Source: Acidobacteriota bacterium (GTDB lineage: Bacteria > Acidobacteriota > Terriglobia > Terriglobales > Acidobacteriaceae). Taken from it: a stretch of 7,745 nucleotides of DNA. Below the pieces are notes generated by a model. That model did no database searches. It saw nothing but the letters and a program-made list of their open reading frames with translations, and was not told where the DNA came from. The translations under genes were made by a program, and so were the position numbers. Below are positions 1-5,296 of the stretch, piece after piece; positions within the stretch are counted from its first letter, which is position 1, and every line of letters starts with the position of its first letter. The DNA lies in NCBI GenBank assembly GCA_021810735.1, contig JAJZIF010000166.1, positions 1-7,745 of the forward strand, in the 5' to 3' direction.

Positions 1-1
1 G

Positions 2-535
2 TACGTCCGCATAATCAGCCTCGGATCGAACTGGTGGGCGGCGCATTCGGCGAATCGCAGTGATCCCTACTGCTTTCGCCGGAGCGCAGCCTGGTTCAAT
101 TCTGCCGGCCTGAGATATGGAAGAAGGCTCCGCTTCTGCTGGATCCATCCCGGACAAGTCCGGTTCAATCAGCGCAGCGGCTTCCATCCGGAGTTCCCAC
201 ATAGGGCGATCGGTAGAACGTTCCTATCCAATGGTCCCAGAATCTTCGATGGCCGAACGCATCTGCTCTTCTCTCATCCGGCGAATCACTGCACTCCCGA
301 TGGATATTTAATCGCCGTCAAAGAGACGGCGCACGGTCGGATTGACTTCAATTTGTCCGATTGGAAATCGTCTGGAGTGCAGGCGATTTCGATCAGCTCC
401 AGGGGGCAGCGCTACGAAGCAGTCCTTTTGATGAGCGCCGGCGATTGGGTAGAAAGTGACCTTGGCCGCTGGATGATTACGGAAGATGGCCACCACTTCG
501 CTCTTGCGGTGAACGCTTTGGAGGTGGCCTCATGA
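2..535 (+). CDS. Hypothetical protein, C-terminal part (5' end outside the window)
   Basis: This frame has no stop from base 2 to the TGA at 533-535 (177 codons). It contains no ATG, GTG or TTG before TTG 353, so if the whole stretch is coding the gene begins left of the window. The last 110 or so residues look like a normal soluble protein, with PDGYLIAV, RYEAVLLM and DLGRWMITEDG segments and no membrane span or known motif. The first part is rich in R, F and W and is less convincing. A conservative reading starts at TTG 353 and gives 60 residues. The stop overlaps the start of the next gene in an ATGA, which suggests translational coupling with the replication-relaxation protein. I do not recognise the family. 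The coding call is fairly safe for the 3' half and doubtful before about position 220. Confidence 0.5.
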   Translation, partial: YVRIISLGSNWWAAHSANRSDPYCFRRSAAWFNSAGLRYGRRLRFCWIHPGQVRFNQRSGFHPEFPHRAIGRTFLSNGPRIFDGRTHLLFSHPANHCTPDGYLIAVKETAHGRIDFNLSDWKSSGVQAISISSRGQRYEAVLLMSAGDWVESDLGRWMITEDGHHFALAVNALEVAS

Positions 536-1302
536 GACATCGCAAGGGCTACATCGTGCTTTCAGAAGAGCGGGACGTTCCGCTTTTACTCGACATCCGC
601 AATGCACGGGCCATTACTTTCGACCAGATATGCTCGCTCTCTTTCGTCGATTGCAGGGAACATGACCGGCGATCTGTGCATTGGAGAGTCACGCGCCTGG
701 AGAAAGAAGGGCTGGTTCAGCGAGTACGGTACGACCGTTTTGTTTCACAGCCGATCTTTGCCATTACCTCGCTCGGTCTTGAATTTCTGGAATCCCGCGG
801 CCACTCTCTGCTGTCCCTTCCCTCCACTACGAAAGAGATTGTGCGAATTTCTCAGATCCTTCATTCGATCGAATTGACCGGGATTCGGCTGGCTCTCGCG
901 CAAAAAGGGATTCTTCAATCCTGGAAATCGGAGCTCGAGATCACTTCGAAGAACCTGGTCTATGGCCTTGGGACCACCAAGGACTTCGATGCATTGGTTG
1001 AAATCTCGCTCGAAGACAGGACGAAGACCCTTGCGATTGAGTTTGAAAGAACATTGAAGGGAACGGCCCGTTATGAAGAACTCAGGGAGGTTTTCAACGC
1101 GGAGCAAAGCACCGATGCCGTCTTATATCTGACTCCCAATCCTGAGATCCTCTATGTCCTGGCCGTCGAAATGAGGAATGTCGGCAAGCGAATTGGTTTC
1201 GCGATCAGCAAGACATTCCAGTCGGATCTTCTCGATGCGAGGATCCTGACCAACTCTTCGTCGAGCGACGTTCTCTCCTTCCGACAGTTTCTCGCTGCCT
1301 GA
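532..1302 (+). CDS. Replication-relaxation family protein
   Basis: This 256-residue protein matches the architecture of the replication-relaxation family (Pfam PF13814), found in plasmids and integrative conjugative elements and thought to assist relaxation or initiation of replication. Residues 15-90 form a winged helix-turn-helix: RSVHWRVTRLEKEGLV (47-62) resembles a recognition helix plus start of the wing, and AITSLGLEFL (77-86) is the typical continuation. Residues 140-235 resemble a degenerate PD-(D/E)XK nuclease fold, with DFDALVEI (151-158), then LAIEFERTLKG (167-177), then RYEEL. The start at ATG 532 has a strong GGAGGT site 6 bases upstream and overlaps the previous stop, so the two genes are probably co-transcribed. 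No second convincing gene follows for 1.2 kb. It could instead be a plain winged-helix regulator, but the two-domain layout favours the family named. Function in this element is inferred from family context. Confidence 0.75.
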   Translation: MRHRKGYIVLSEERDVPLLLDIRNARAITFDQICSLSFVDCREHDRRSVHWRVTRLEKEGLVQRVRYDRFVSQPIFAITSLGLEFLESRGHSLLSLPSTTKEIVRISQILHSIELTGIRLALAQKGILQSWKSELEITSKNLVYGLGTTKDFDALVEISLEDRTKTLAIEFERTLKGTARYEELREVFNAEQSTDAVLYLTPNPEILYVLAVEMRNVGKRIGFAISKTFQSDLLDARILTNSSSSDVLSFRQFLAA

Positions 1303-1326
1303 TTTGCTTCTATATTCCAGTGCTTC

Positions 1327-1342
1327 GCGCTCAACCGAGCGC
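1327..1342. repeat. Short hairpin after the replication-relaxation gene
   Basis: GCGCTC (1327-1332) and GAGCGC (1337-1342) are perfect inverted repeats around the tetraloop AACC, 24 bases after the stop at 1302. No T-tract follows, so this is not a classical intrinsic terminator. It could protect the 3' end of the message or assist termination. Confidence 0.4.
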
Positions 1343-1450
1343 TACGGATTTGAGTGCTCCTTGGCATCGTATGGCATCGAATTTGCCAACTCTCTGTCGT
1401 TGTCGCGCGATTCATTTCCGACCCTGTGCGTTGCTTCCATGATGAACCGT

Positions 1451-1483
1451 TTGCCTTCCTGCGCTGATCGCATTGCCTTCCTG
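1451..1483. repeat. Direct repeat TTGCCTTCCTG, two copies at 22-base spacing
   Basis: The 11-mer TTGCCTTCCTG occurs at 1451-1461 and again at 1473-1483. The 22-base period is two helical turns, so both copies would face the same side of the DNA. Two copies are too few to call an iteron array, but the spacing would suit a protein-binding site. Confidence 0.4.
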
Positions 1484-1614
1484 TTGCCACGCGATTGAAC
1501 TGATCCACAGGCTCATATCTCCCCAGGAATCTTGAAGATGCATTCTGACTATCCCCTGTGTGTAGGTGTGATTGCGGTGGTTTGGCGAATGTAATTTGAA
1601 AAGGCTGAAAAATA

Positions 1615-1651
1615 CACGGCCAAGTACCGCAGCTGATGGATGCTGGCCGTG
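1615..1651. repeat. Inverted repeat with 8-bp stem and 21-base loop
   Basis: CACGGCCA (1615-1622) is perfectly complementary to TGGCCGTG (1644-1651), and the loop holds the palindrome CAGCTG. It is one of several potential stem-loops in the gene-free region and could be part of a structured RNA or a protein-binding site. No known RNA family is recognised. Confidence 0.4.
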
Positions 1652-1893
1652 GATTGTCGATAGGTGAAAGCACGCAAGGATGCACACCGCGATGCATAGG
1701 AAGCGATGGATGACTCATGCGTCGTGCTAGAACTCCGGGATGCGATGGCGGCCCAGACAGCGGCGACTCCGCTTTGTTTGCAGATCCGAAGCCGGAGTGA
1801 AGATGTCTCGCTCGTCGCTCATCGAGAGATGGAATTTTAATTTCAACAGAATACAGGAGAAAAGAAAATTGCAATTACCGCTGCTCAGAAACG

Positions 1894-1919
1894 CGACCGT
1901 ACGCGGTCGAGTTTATTTT
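1894..1919 (+). terminator. Intrinsic terminator-like hairpin in the gene-free region
   Basis: CGACCG (1894-1899) and CGGTCG (1904-1909) form a perfect GC-rich stem around the loop TACG. Two bases later comes the T-rich tract TTTATTTT (1912-1919), giving the stem-then-T-tract order of a Rho-independent terminator read on the + strand. No well-supported gene lies just upstream; the nearest + strand gene ends at 1302. If real, it would end either a readthrough transcript or an unrecognised short RNA. The stem is short at 6 bp, so the call is tentative. Confidence 0.4.
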
Positions 1920-2041
1920 GAATGGGCTGAGAGATACCTCCAGCCAGGAGATCTCAGGAACGCATGCAGCACTGCGGAGGAAAGTATTCGGTTAGCCTGC
2001 GGACCGTTTTACGTCTCCGTGCGGGACAATTGCAGGACCTG

Positions 2042-2173
2042 TTAGAGGTCATCAACGGCAAGGAAGCGCTTCGAAGTCATGCACCTGAGCGCTCGACCAT
2101 AGCGCCCTCGGGTATTCTCCAACCGAAGCAGCATCCGCAGGGCAGCGTCATTCCTCTGCGGATATTTCGCCAT
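2042..2173 (-). CDS. Possible small protein, 43 residues
   Basis: On the minus strand, ATG at 2173-2171 opens a 43-residue frame ending with TAA at 2044-2042. AAGGTG lies 7 bases upstream of the ATG, a reasonable ribosome site. The peptide begins MAKYPQRNDAALRMLLRLEN. It is basic and helical-looking, contains RGRYGRALR, and ends in the acidic tail VDDL. Codon third positions lean towards G and C. It would be the only minus-strand gene in the window, and the opposite strand is also open over this stretch, so it may be fortuitous or a remnant of a longer lost gene. No family is recognised. Confidence 0.25.
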   Translation of the reverse strand: MAKYPQRNDAALRMLLRLENTRGRYGRALRCMTSKRFLAVDDL

Positions 2174-2346
2174 TTCGCTTCACCTTCAGCAGCCGTTCGC
2201 AGTTCGTTGAAGGTCCTCCGTGCCAGAAAGTAATCGCGCCAGCATGCCACGAATTCTTTGCTGCTGAGTAGAGATACAACATCTGACCGCCGGTTTCTGT
2301 AGCGTTCATCCCGCCGAATTGTCCCGCCAACCACCCCACCCGACCG

Positions 2347-2400
2347 CTGCCTTCAGGCAGTCCCGCCTACGGCTTCGGGAGTTGAGCCACCCCATTCAAC
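2347..2400. repeat. Three abutting inverted repeats (REP-like or operator cluster)
   Basis: CTGCCT-TC-AGGCAG (2347-2360), TCCCG-N10-CGGGA (2361-2380) and GTTGA-N10-TCAAC (2381-2400) follow one another without a single base between them. The last repeat covers the predicted -35 box and spacer of the promoter before the 2500 gene. It could be an operator set, a leader structure read from an upstream promoter, or a dispersed REP-type element. The symmetry is directly visible; the role is inferred. Confidence 0.5.
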
Positions 2401-2409
2401 TCCCATAAT
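2382..2409 (+). promoter_or_regulatory. Putative sigma70-type promoter for the 2500-7745 gene cluster
   Basis: TTGAGC (2382-2387) resembles the -35 consensus in 4 of 6 bases. It is separated by 16 bases from CATAAT (2404-2409), which matches the -10 consensus in 5 of 6. Transcription would start near 2416 and leave a leader of about 85 bases before ATG 2500. The GTTGA/TCAAC repeat (2381-2400) overlaps the -35 box and spacer, where a repressor could compete with polymerase. Confidence 0.4.
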
Positions 2410-2499
2410 TTCGCCCGTTTTCATGCCCGGCGGGGATTCCGCTCGCTGTCCTGCCACCCTCTGACCGTTAACCCAACCCATATCTGAAGGAGAAGCCTC

Positions 2500-2760
2500 A
2501 TGCCTGATGCACGTTCTATGGCTCCGACACGCGCCGTAGTCGCCCCTACTTTCTCCCGCCAATTCATCCGGCGGTTTGCAATTTCCTTATTGCTGACAGG
2601 CTTCGATACCGGCACGCTGGTCGTTGCGGGTCCTTCAGCGTACCGGTCTTCCCTCGCCAGTCCACTCGTGGCGGCGATATTCGCAGTGCTGTTCTTCGGC
2701 CTGTTCGCCTCGCTTGCTCGTGTGTGGTTCCTTACATTCCGTACCCGGAATGCCGGGTGA
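2500..2760 (+). CDS. Small membrane protein, unknown function
   Basis: This 86-residue protein starts at ATG 2500, with AAGGAG 7 bases upstream (2487-2492). Residues 27-48 and, more clearly, 54-78 are hydrophobic. The second stretch includes LVAAIFAVLFFGLFASLA and is a convincing membrane helix. The first contains an Asp and is weaker, so the protein has one or two spans. Basic residues at 20-25 and at the C terminus (RTRNAG) flank the hydrophobic part. It is the first gene after the putative promoter and may be first in a long operon, followed 49 bases later by the next ORF. Such small membrane proteins are common in conjugative elements, but I recognise no family and assign no function. Confidence 0.65.
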   Translation: MPDARSMAPTRAVVAPTFSRQFIRRFAISLLLTGFDTGTLVVAGPSAYRSSLASPLVAAIFAVLFFGLFASLARVWFLTFRTRNAG

Positions 2761-2809
2761 CGCACCGTGCTACCAACCAACAAACCAACACAGAAGGAAG
2801 GAGAGTTCC

Positions 2810-3169
2810 ATGCAACGCAGTCTGGGAAAGATGTCCGTATATCACCTATTCGACTGGCGCAACTGCGCCAACGACACCATTCAACATACCGTGGCCGCTT
2901 TTCTCAACCTCGGTGAAGCGATCGCCACCCGCTGGATCCAGACGCCGAAGGGCGTCATGCTCCTGCAGATGGCGCCCGATAACCCGGAGTCTGGTGCAGT
3001 CTATATCTTCGACCGGCAGCGTGAAAACTGGTACATGCTGTCCTTCGAGGAATGCGAGGACCGTTTCAGCTCAGACAAATTCGACCACGTCTTTTCTGAG
3101 TACAAGCTCTTCAGCTACGTCGAACAACCGGGCCTCCTGCTCGCCCAGATGCAGCCCGCACACGCCTGA
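2810..3169 (+). CDS. Hypothetical protein, 119 residues
   Basis: The start is ATG 2810, six bases after AAGGAG (2798-2803). A CA-rich, unstructured stretch (about 2771-2793) precedes the ribosome site. The frame continues open upstream of this ATG, but nothing there has a ribosome site. The product is a small soluble protein with mixed alpha/beta character. Helix-like residues 24-41 are followed by apparent strands: TPKGVMLLQM (45-54), GAVYIFDR (62-69) and ENWYMLSFEEC (72-82). The C-terminal half is acidic and aromatic. There is no signal peptide, membrane span, zinc motif or catalytic signature. Its place upstream of primase, SSB and annealing genes suggests an accessory role in the element's DNA metabolism or host interaction, but that is association only. 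Confidence 0.65.
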   Translation: MQRSLGKMSVYHLFDWRNCANDTIQHTVAAFLNLGEAIATRWIQTPKGVMLLQMAPDNPESGAVYIFDRQRENWYMLSFEECEDRFSSDKFDHVFSEYKLFSYVEQPGLLLAQMQPAHA

Positions 3170-3228
3170 TCCCACCCGCCGACACACCACTCCTACATCA
3201 ACTTCGTTTCACAACCTGGAGGATACCC

Positions 3229-3393
3229 ATGCGCCAATCCGCTAGCCGCACACGCTCGCTTTTCATCCGTTACGCCCTCGCTGAAGTCGCGGCCTTTCCC
3301 GGCATCCGCACGAAATGGTCCAGTTTTCCCTACAACCAGAAGCCTGCTCGGGAAGTCAGGCATAGTCGGACGCTTCCGTTTCCGAAAGCCTGA
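3229..3393 (+). CDS. Small hypothetical protein, 54 residues, possibly truncated by frameshift
   Basis: ATG 3229 has GGAGG (3218-3222) six bases upstream, one of the better ribosome sites in the window. The 54-residue product is basic and contains LFIRYALAEVAAFPGIRTKW (11-30), then SSFPYNQKPAREVRHSRTL, and stops at TGA 3391-3393. The stop may be premature. The next frame (+1) becomes protein-like across this point (ETKIATTLNEIRRRLFSERA) but has no start codon of its own upstream. The original frame then resumes a protein-like sequence to the TGA at 3592-3594. It is therefore either a genuine 54-residue protein or the 5' part of a disrupted gene of about 122 codons. No family is recognised. 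Confidence 0.5.
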   Translation: MRQSASRTRSLFIRYALAEVAAFPGIRTKWSSFPYNQKPAREVRHSRTLPFPKA

Positions 3394-3594
3394 AACAAAG
3401 ATCGCCACAACGCTGAACGAGATCCGGCGCCGTTTGTTCTCCGAACGAGCGGAAGCTCCCGGTTCTCTGCTCTTGGGCTCGACAGTTCGGGTCGGGCCCT
3501 CTCAAACTGCTCTATCTGCTTCGAGGAGTGCGAATTGGCTGAGGCTGCGTTCCTCGACTTCTGGAAGCCACCCGCACAGTCGCCAAAAATTTGA
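3394..3594 (+). pseudogene. Possible frameshifted continuation of the 3229 gene
   Basis: The 254-base gap between the TGA at 3391 and the primase start at 3648 contains two protein-like stretches in different frames. One is ETKIATTLNEIRRRLFSERA, then EAPGSLLLG, in the +1 frame at about 3386-3466. The other is in the original frame at about 3466-3591, GLDSSGRALSNC followed by SICFEECELAEAAFLDFW, ending at TGA 3592-3594. Neither stretch has a convincing start and ribosome site. Joined to the 54-residue ORF by two single-base shifts of opposite sign, they give one continuous protein of about 121 residues. This suggests a decayed gene, sequencing errors, or unusual recoding. Confidence 0.35.
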
Positions 3595-3647
3595 CCGAGT
3601 TTCAGACCCGGGATACAACCACACAACCTGAAGAAAGGAGTCCGTCC

Positions 3648-4613
3648 ATGTATCCCCACTTTTGCGTGAGCCGAGAGACAGCCGAAGACTTCATGCGCCT
3701 GTTCGTGAACCGCCTGGCCTATGGAATCCAGGCGTCGAAGCCCGTGCCGGATGGGCGAGCGCCCTACTATCTCGCCCAGGACTGGTACACGAAGGAGCCA
3801 AAACTCCTCGATTCCGGCGTGGTGCGGATGCATCTCAACGGCGATATCACGATCAATTTGTATGCCATCAATCCCAGGACCCAGCGCTCGAAGTGGGTGG
3901 CGATCGATGCCGATTTCGACGGCGCGGTCGAAGCGCTGTTTCAGTTGCAGTGGGAGCTGAGGCAGGACGGCGTGGACGCGGCGCTGGAGCAATCCCGCCG
4001 TGGTGGTCATCTCTGGATCCTTGCTCGAACCCCACTGTTGGCGTCGGAATGCCGCATCTATATCTATAACCTCGCACTCCGTCTTGGAGTTCCGGTCAAG
4101 GGCGGTGGCCTTAAGGAAGGGATCGAGGTCTTCCCGAAGCAGGACCATCTGGAGGATGGCGAGTATGGAAATGCTATCCGGGCACCGTTGGGCGTGCATC
4201 GCAAGTCGAACCGGCGCTACTGGTTTTATGAAGCCGAACTGACACCAGAGGCTCAGCTCGCTTACCTGAATGGCGTCAAGAAGCTGACTGAGGAAGATCT
4301 CAAAACCTTTATTCAGGGAATGACTCTGCCTGAGGCGTACAAGCCAGTCGTCGCTGCCCCCTACACTCCCCGCGTCTCTTTCGCAGGGAGCCAGGAGTTC
4401 CGGATTCTGGATTATGTCCGAACCACGCGTAAGGGCAGCCGCAACTTGTGGGCGCAGTGCCCCTCCTGTGCACAGGCTGGCCGCGACCGGTCCGGCGACA
4501 ACCTGGCCATCCAGGTCAAAGATCCACGCTTTTATAAGTGCTGGGCGGGCTGCAGCAAGGGGGAAATCCGCGCTGCACTCGGTCAACCCATTCGTCATAA
4601 CCAGCCAGCGTAG
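3648..4613 (+). CDS. Archaeo-eukaryotic-type primase with C-terminal DnaG-like zinc finger
   Basis: This 321-residue protein starts at ATG 3648, seven bases after AAAGGAG. Residues about 40-195 resemble the archaeo-eukaryotic primase (AEP) domain known from TOTE conflict systems. VRMHLNGDITINLYAI (59-74) precedes the metal-binding motif AIDADFD (85-91). The nucleotide-binding motif SRRGGHLWI follows (116-124, His121), and then VFPKQDHLEDGEYGNAIRAP (161-180) with LGVHRK to 186. These are the DxD and sxH signatures of the family, so the protein probably makes primers or extends DNA from NTPs. Residues 253-308 look like a CHC2-type zinc finger: ILDYVRTTRKGSRNLWAQC, a CPSC pair (C271, C274) and KCWAGC (C298, C302). 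A long antisense frame (4598-3330) is a shadow. No helicase or nuclease partner is seen nearby, so a replication primase is more likely than a full TOTE defence locus. Confidence 0.8.
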   Translation: MYPHFCVSRETAEDFMRLFVNRLAYGIQASKPVPDGRAPYYLAQDWYTKEPKLLDSGVVRMHLNGDITINLYAINPRTQRSKWVAIDADFDGAVEALFQLQWELRQDGVDAALEQSRRGGHLWILARTPLLASECRIYIYNLALRLGVPVKGGGLKEGIEVFPKQDHLEDGEYGNAIRAPLGVHRKSNRRYWFYEAELTPEAQLAYLNGVKKLTEEDLKTFIQGMTLPEAYKPVVAAPYTPRVSFAGSQEFRILDYVRTTRKGSRNLWAQCPSCAQAGRDRSGDNLAIQVKDPRFYKCWAGCSKGEIRAALGQPIRHNQPA

Positions 4614-4627
4614 TGGAGATCAACGCG

Positions 4628-5296
4628 ATGAGCACAGCCACGCAACCAGCCAGGACCATCGCACGGAGAGAGCAGCCCGAGGAGTCACGCTATGCGCGCT
4701 TCGGGCTTTCGCTTCCACAGGTCACACTCAAAGCGCTCGAAAAGCGCGGCATCTACTGTCAGTCTGGAATATCGATCGAGCACCAGCACCTCGCCCAGCG
4801 ATATGTGCTGCGCGCCACTGAGTGCGGAGGCGCAGTTGCAGATCTGGGACGCTACTGCGCTTACCTCGATCCGGAAGGCAATCCTGTGCCCTGGCTACAA
4901 CCGATCGATTCACTTTCCGGTAATGGGCGTCACGCGATCGTGATCGCGCCGGAACTCGTCCGAATCGAAATGCTGCGCGTGGGACGAACTTATGAACTGG
5001 CGATCTCAAAACATTCGCTGACCTATTTAGAAAGCAGCGTGCGTCCAGTCATCGCATCGACGCTGCTCTTTCGCGGTCGCCAGGGCATATTGGCGCTCGA
5101 ACTATGGAAGGAAGAGAACAGGCGGCTGCGAGGATCACTCGCGCCGGTCTTTTACACCTCCGCCGGGGAGTTGCGGCGGACCCCGGAACGATTCGACGAA
5201 GCCATAAGGAAGACGGCCGGGGCTCTTTGCTGCGTTGGCTGCAAGCACGCGCATATCGCAGTGGCACCATCCGCGATTGCAGGAGGCTGCCCATGA
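4628..5296 (+). CDS. Hypothetical protein, 222 residues, between primase and SSB
   Basis: ATG 4628 is preceded by GGAG (4615-4618) at nine bases. GTG 4613, overlapping the primase stop by one base, is an alternative start that adds five residues. Fourteen bases or fewer separate it from the primase gene, so the two are co-transcribed. The protein is soluble with many short strands: RYVLRATECGGAV (58-70), RHAIVIAPELVRIEML (101-116), TYELAISKHSLTYLESS (121-137) and GILALELWKEENRRLRG (153-169). The C terminus holds a Cys/His cluster, CCVGCKHAH (201-209), which could bind metal but lacks a full four-ligand motif. The stop overlaps the next start in ATGA. I recognise no family. Its tight linkage to the primase suggests a primase- or replication-associated role, by inference only. 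Confidence 0.7.
   Translation: MSTATQPARTIARREQPEESRYARFGLSLPQVTLKALEKRGIYCQSGISIEHQHLAQRYVLRATECGGAVADLGRYCAYLDPEGNPVPWLQPIDSLSGNGRHAIVIAPELVRIEMLRVGRTYELAISKHSLTYLESSVRPVIASTLLFRGRQGILALELWKEENRRLRGSLAPVFYTSAGELRRTPERFDEAIRKTAGALCCVGCKHAHIAVAPSAIAGGCP

Larger units (their letters stand above)
1303..2499. other. 1.2-kb region without a convincing gene, rich in inverted repeats
   Basis: No reading frame here has a convincing ribosome site together with normal protein composition, apart from the weak minus-strand mini-ORF listed separately. Visible structure includes a GCGCTC/GAGCGC hairpin at 1327-1342, TGGCATCG twice at a 10-base period (1362-1379) and TTGCCTTCCTG twice at a 22-base period (1451-1483). 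A CACGGCCA/TGGCCGTG stem spans 1615-1651, and an AT-rich island (about 1830-1876) ends in the palindrome AATTGCAATT. A terminator-like hairpin lies at 1894-1919, a two-part hairpin at 1927-1957, and three abutting inverted repeats at 2347-2400. It lies between the mobilisation-type gene and the replication/recombination operon. That position would suit an origin of replication or transfer, a non-coding RNA, or decayed genes. Confidence 0.6.

Noticed and set aside
1152..1874. Minus-strand frame of 240 codons across the end of the replication-relaxation gene and the gene-free region
   Set aside because: Its composition is rich in S, R, H and P with no domain, it overlaps a well-supported gene, and no good ribosome site was seen.
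1925..1985. Resemblance to a TPP riboswitch (GGCTGAGAGATACCTC)
   Set aside because: Only the CTGAGA...ACC part matches. The required second half (CCTGATCTGG, TAAT and GCGTAGGGA) is missing, and no thiamine gene follows.
1740..2045. Plus-strand frame of 101 codons (MRWRPRQRRLRF...)
   Set aside because: The first part is an Arg-rich out-of-frame-looking sequence, no ribosome site precedes it, and it runs through the terminator-like hairpin.
1964..2233. Plus-strand frame of 89 codons (MQHCGGKYSVSLRTVLRLRA...)
   Set aside because: The middle looks protein-like, but the ribosome site is poor and too close to the start, and the C-terminal part lacks normal composition. It may be a remnant.
3391..3393. 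TGA read as selenocysteine to extend the 54-residue ORF
   Set aside because: Direct readthrough gives an unnatural peptide after the stop, while the +1 frame is better, and no selenocysteine insertion hairpin is evident just downstream.
3330..4598. Long minus-strand frame (422 codons) antisense to the primase
   Set aside because: The + strand carries recognisable AEP and zinc-finger motifs with a good ribosome site. The antisense frame has no motif and results from the codon bias of the sense gene.
4933..4948. Inverted repeat CGCGATC-GT-GATCGCG inside the 222-residue gene
   Set aside because: It lies in a coding run of Ala-Ile-Val-Ile-Ala codons and is easily explained by codon choice.
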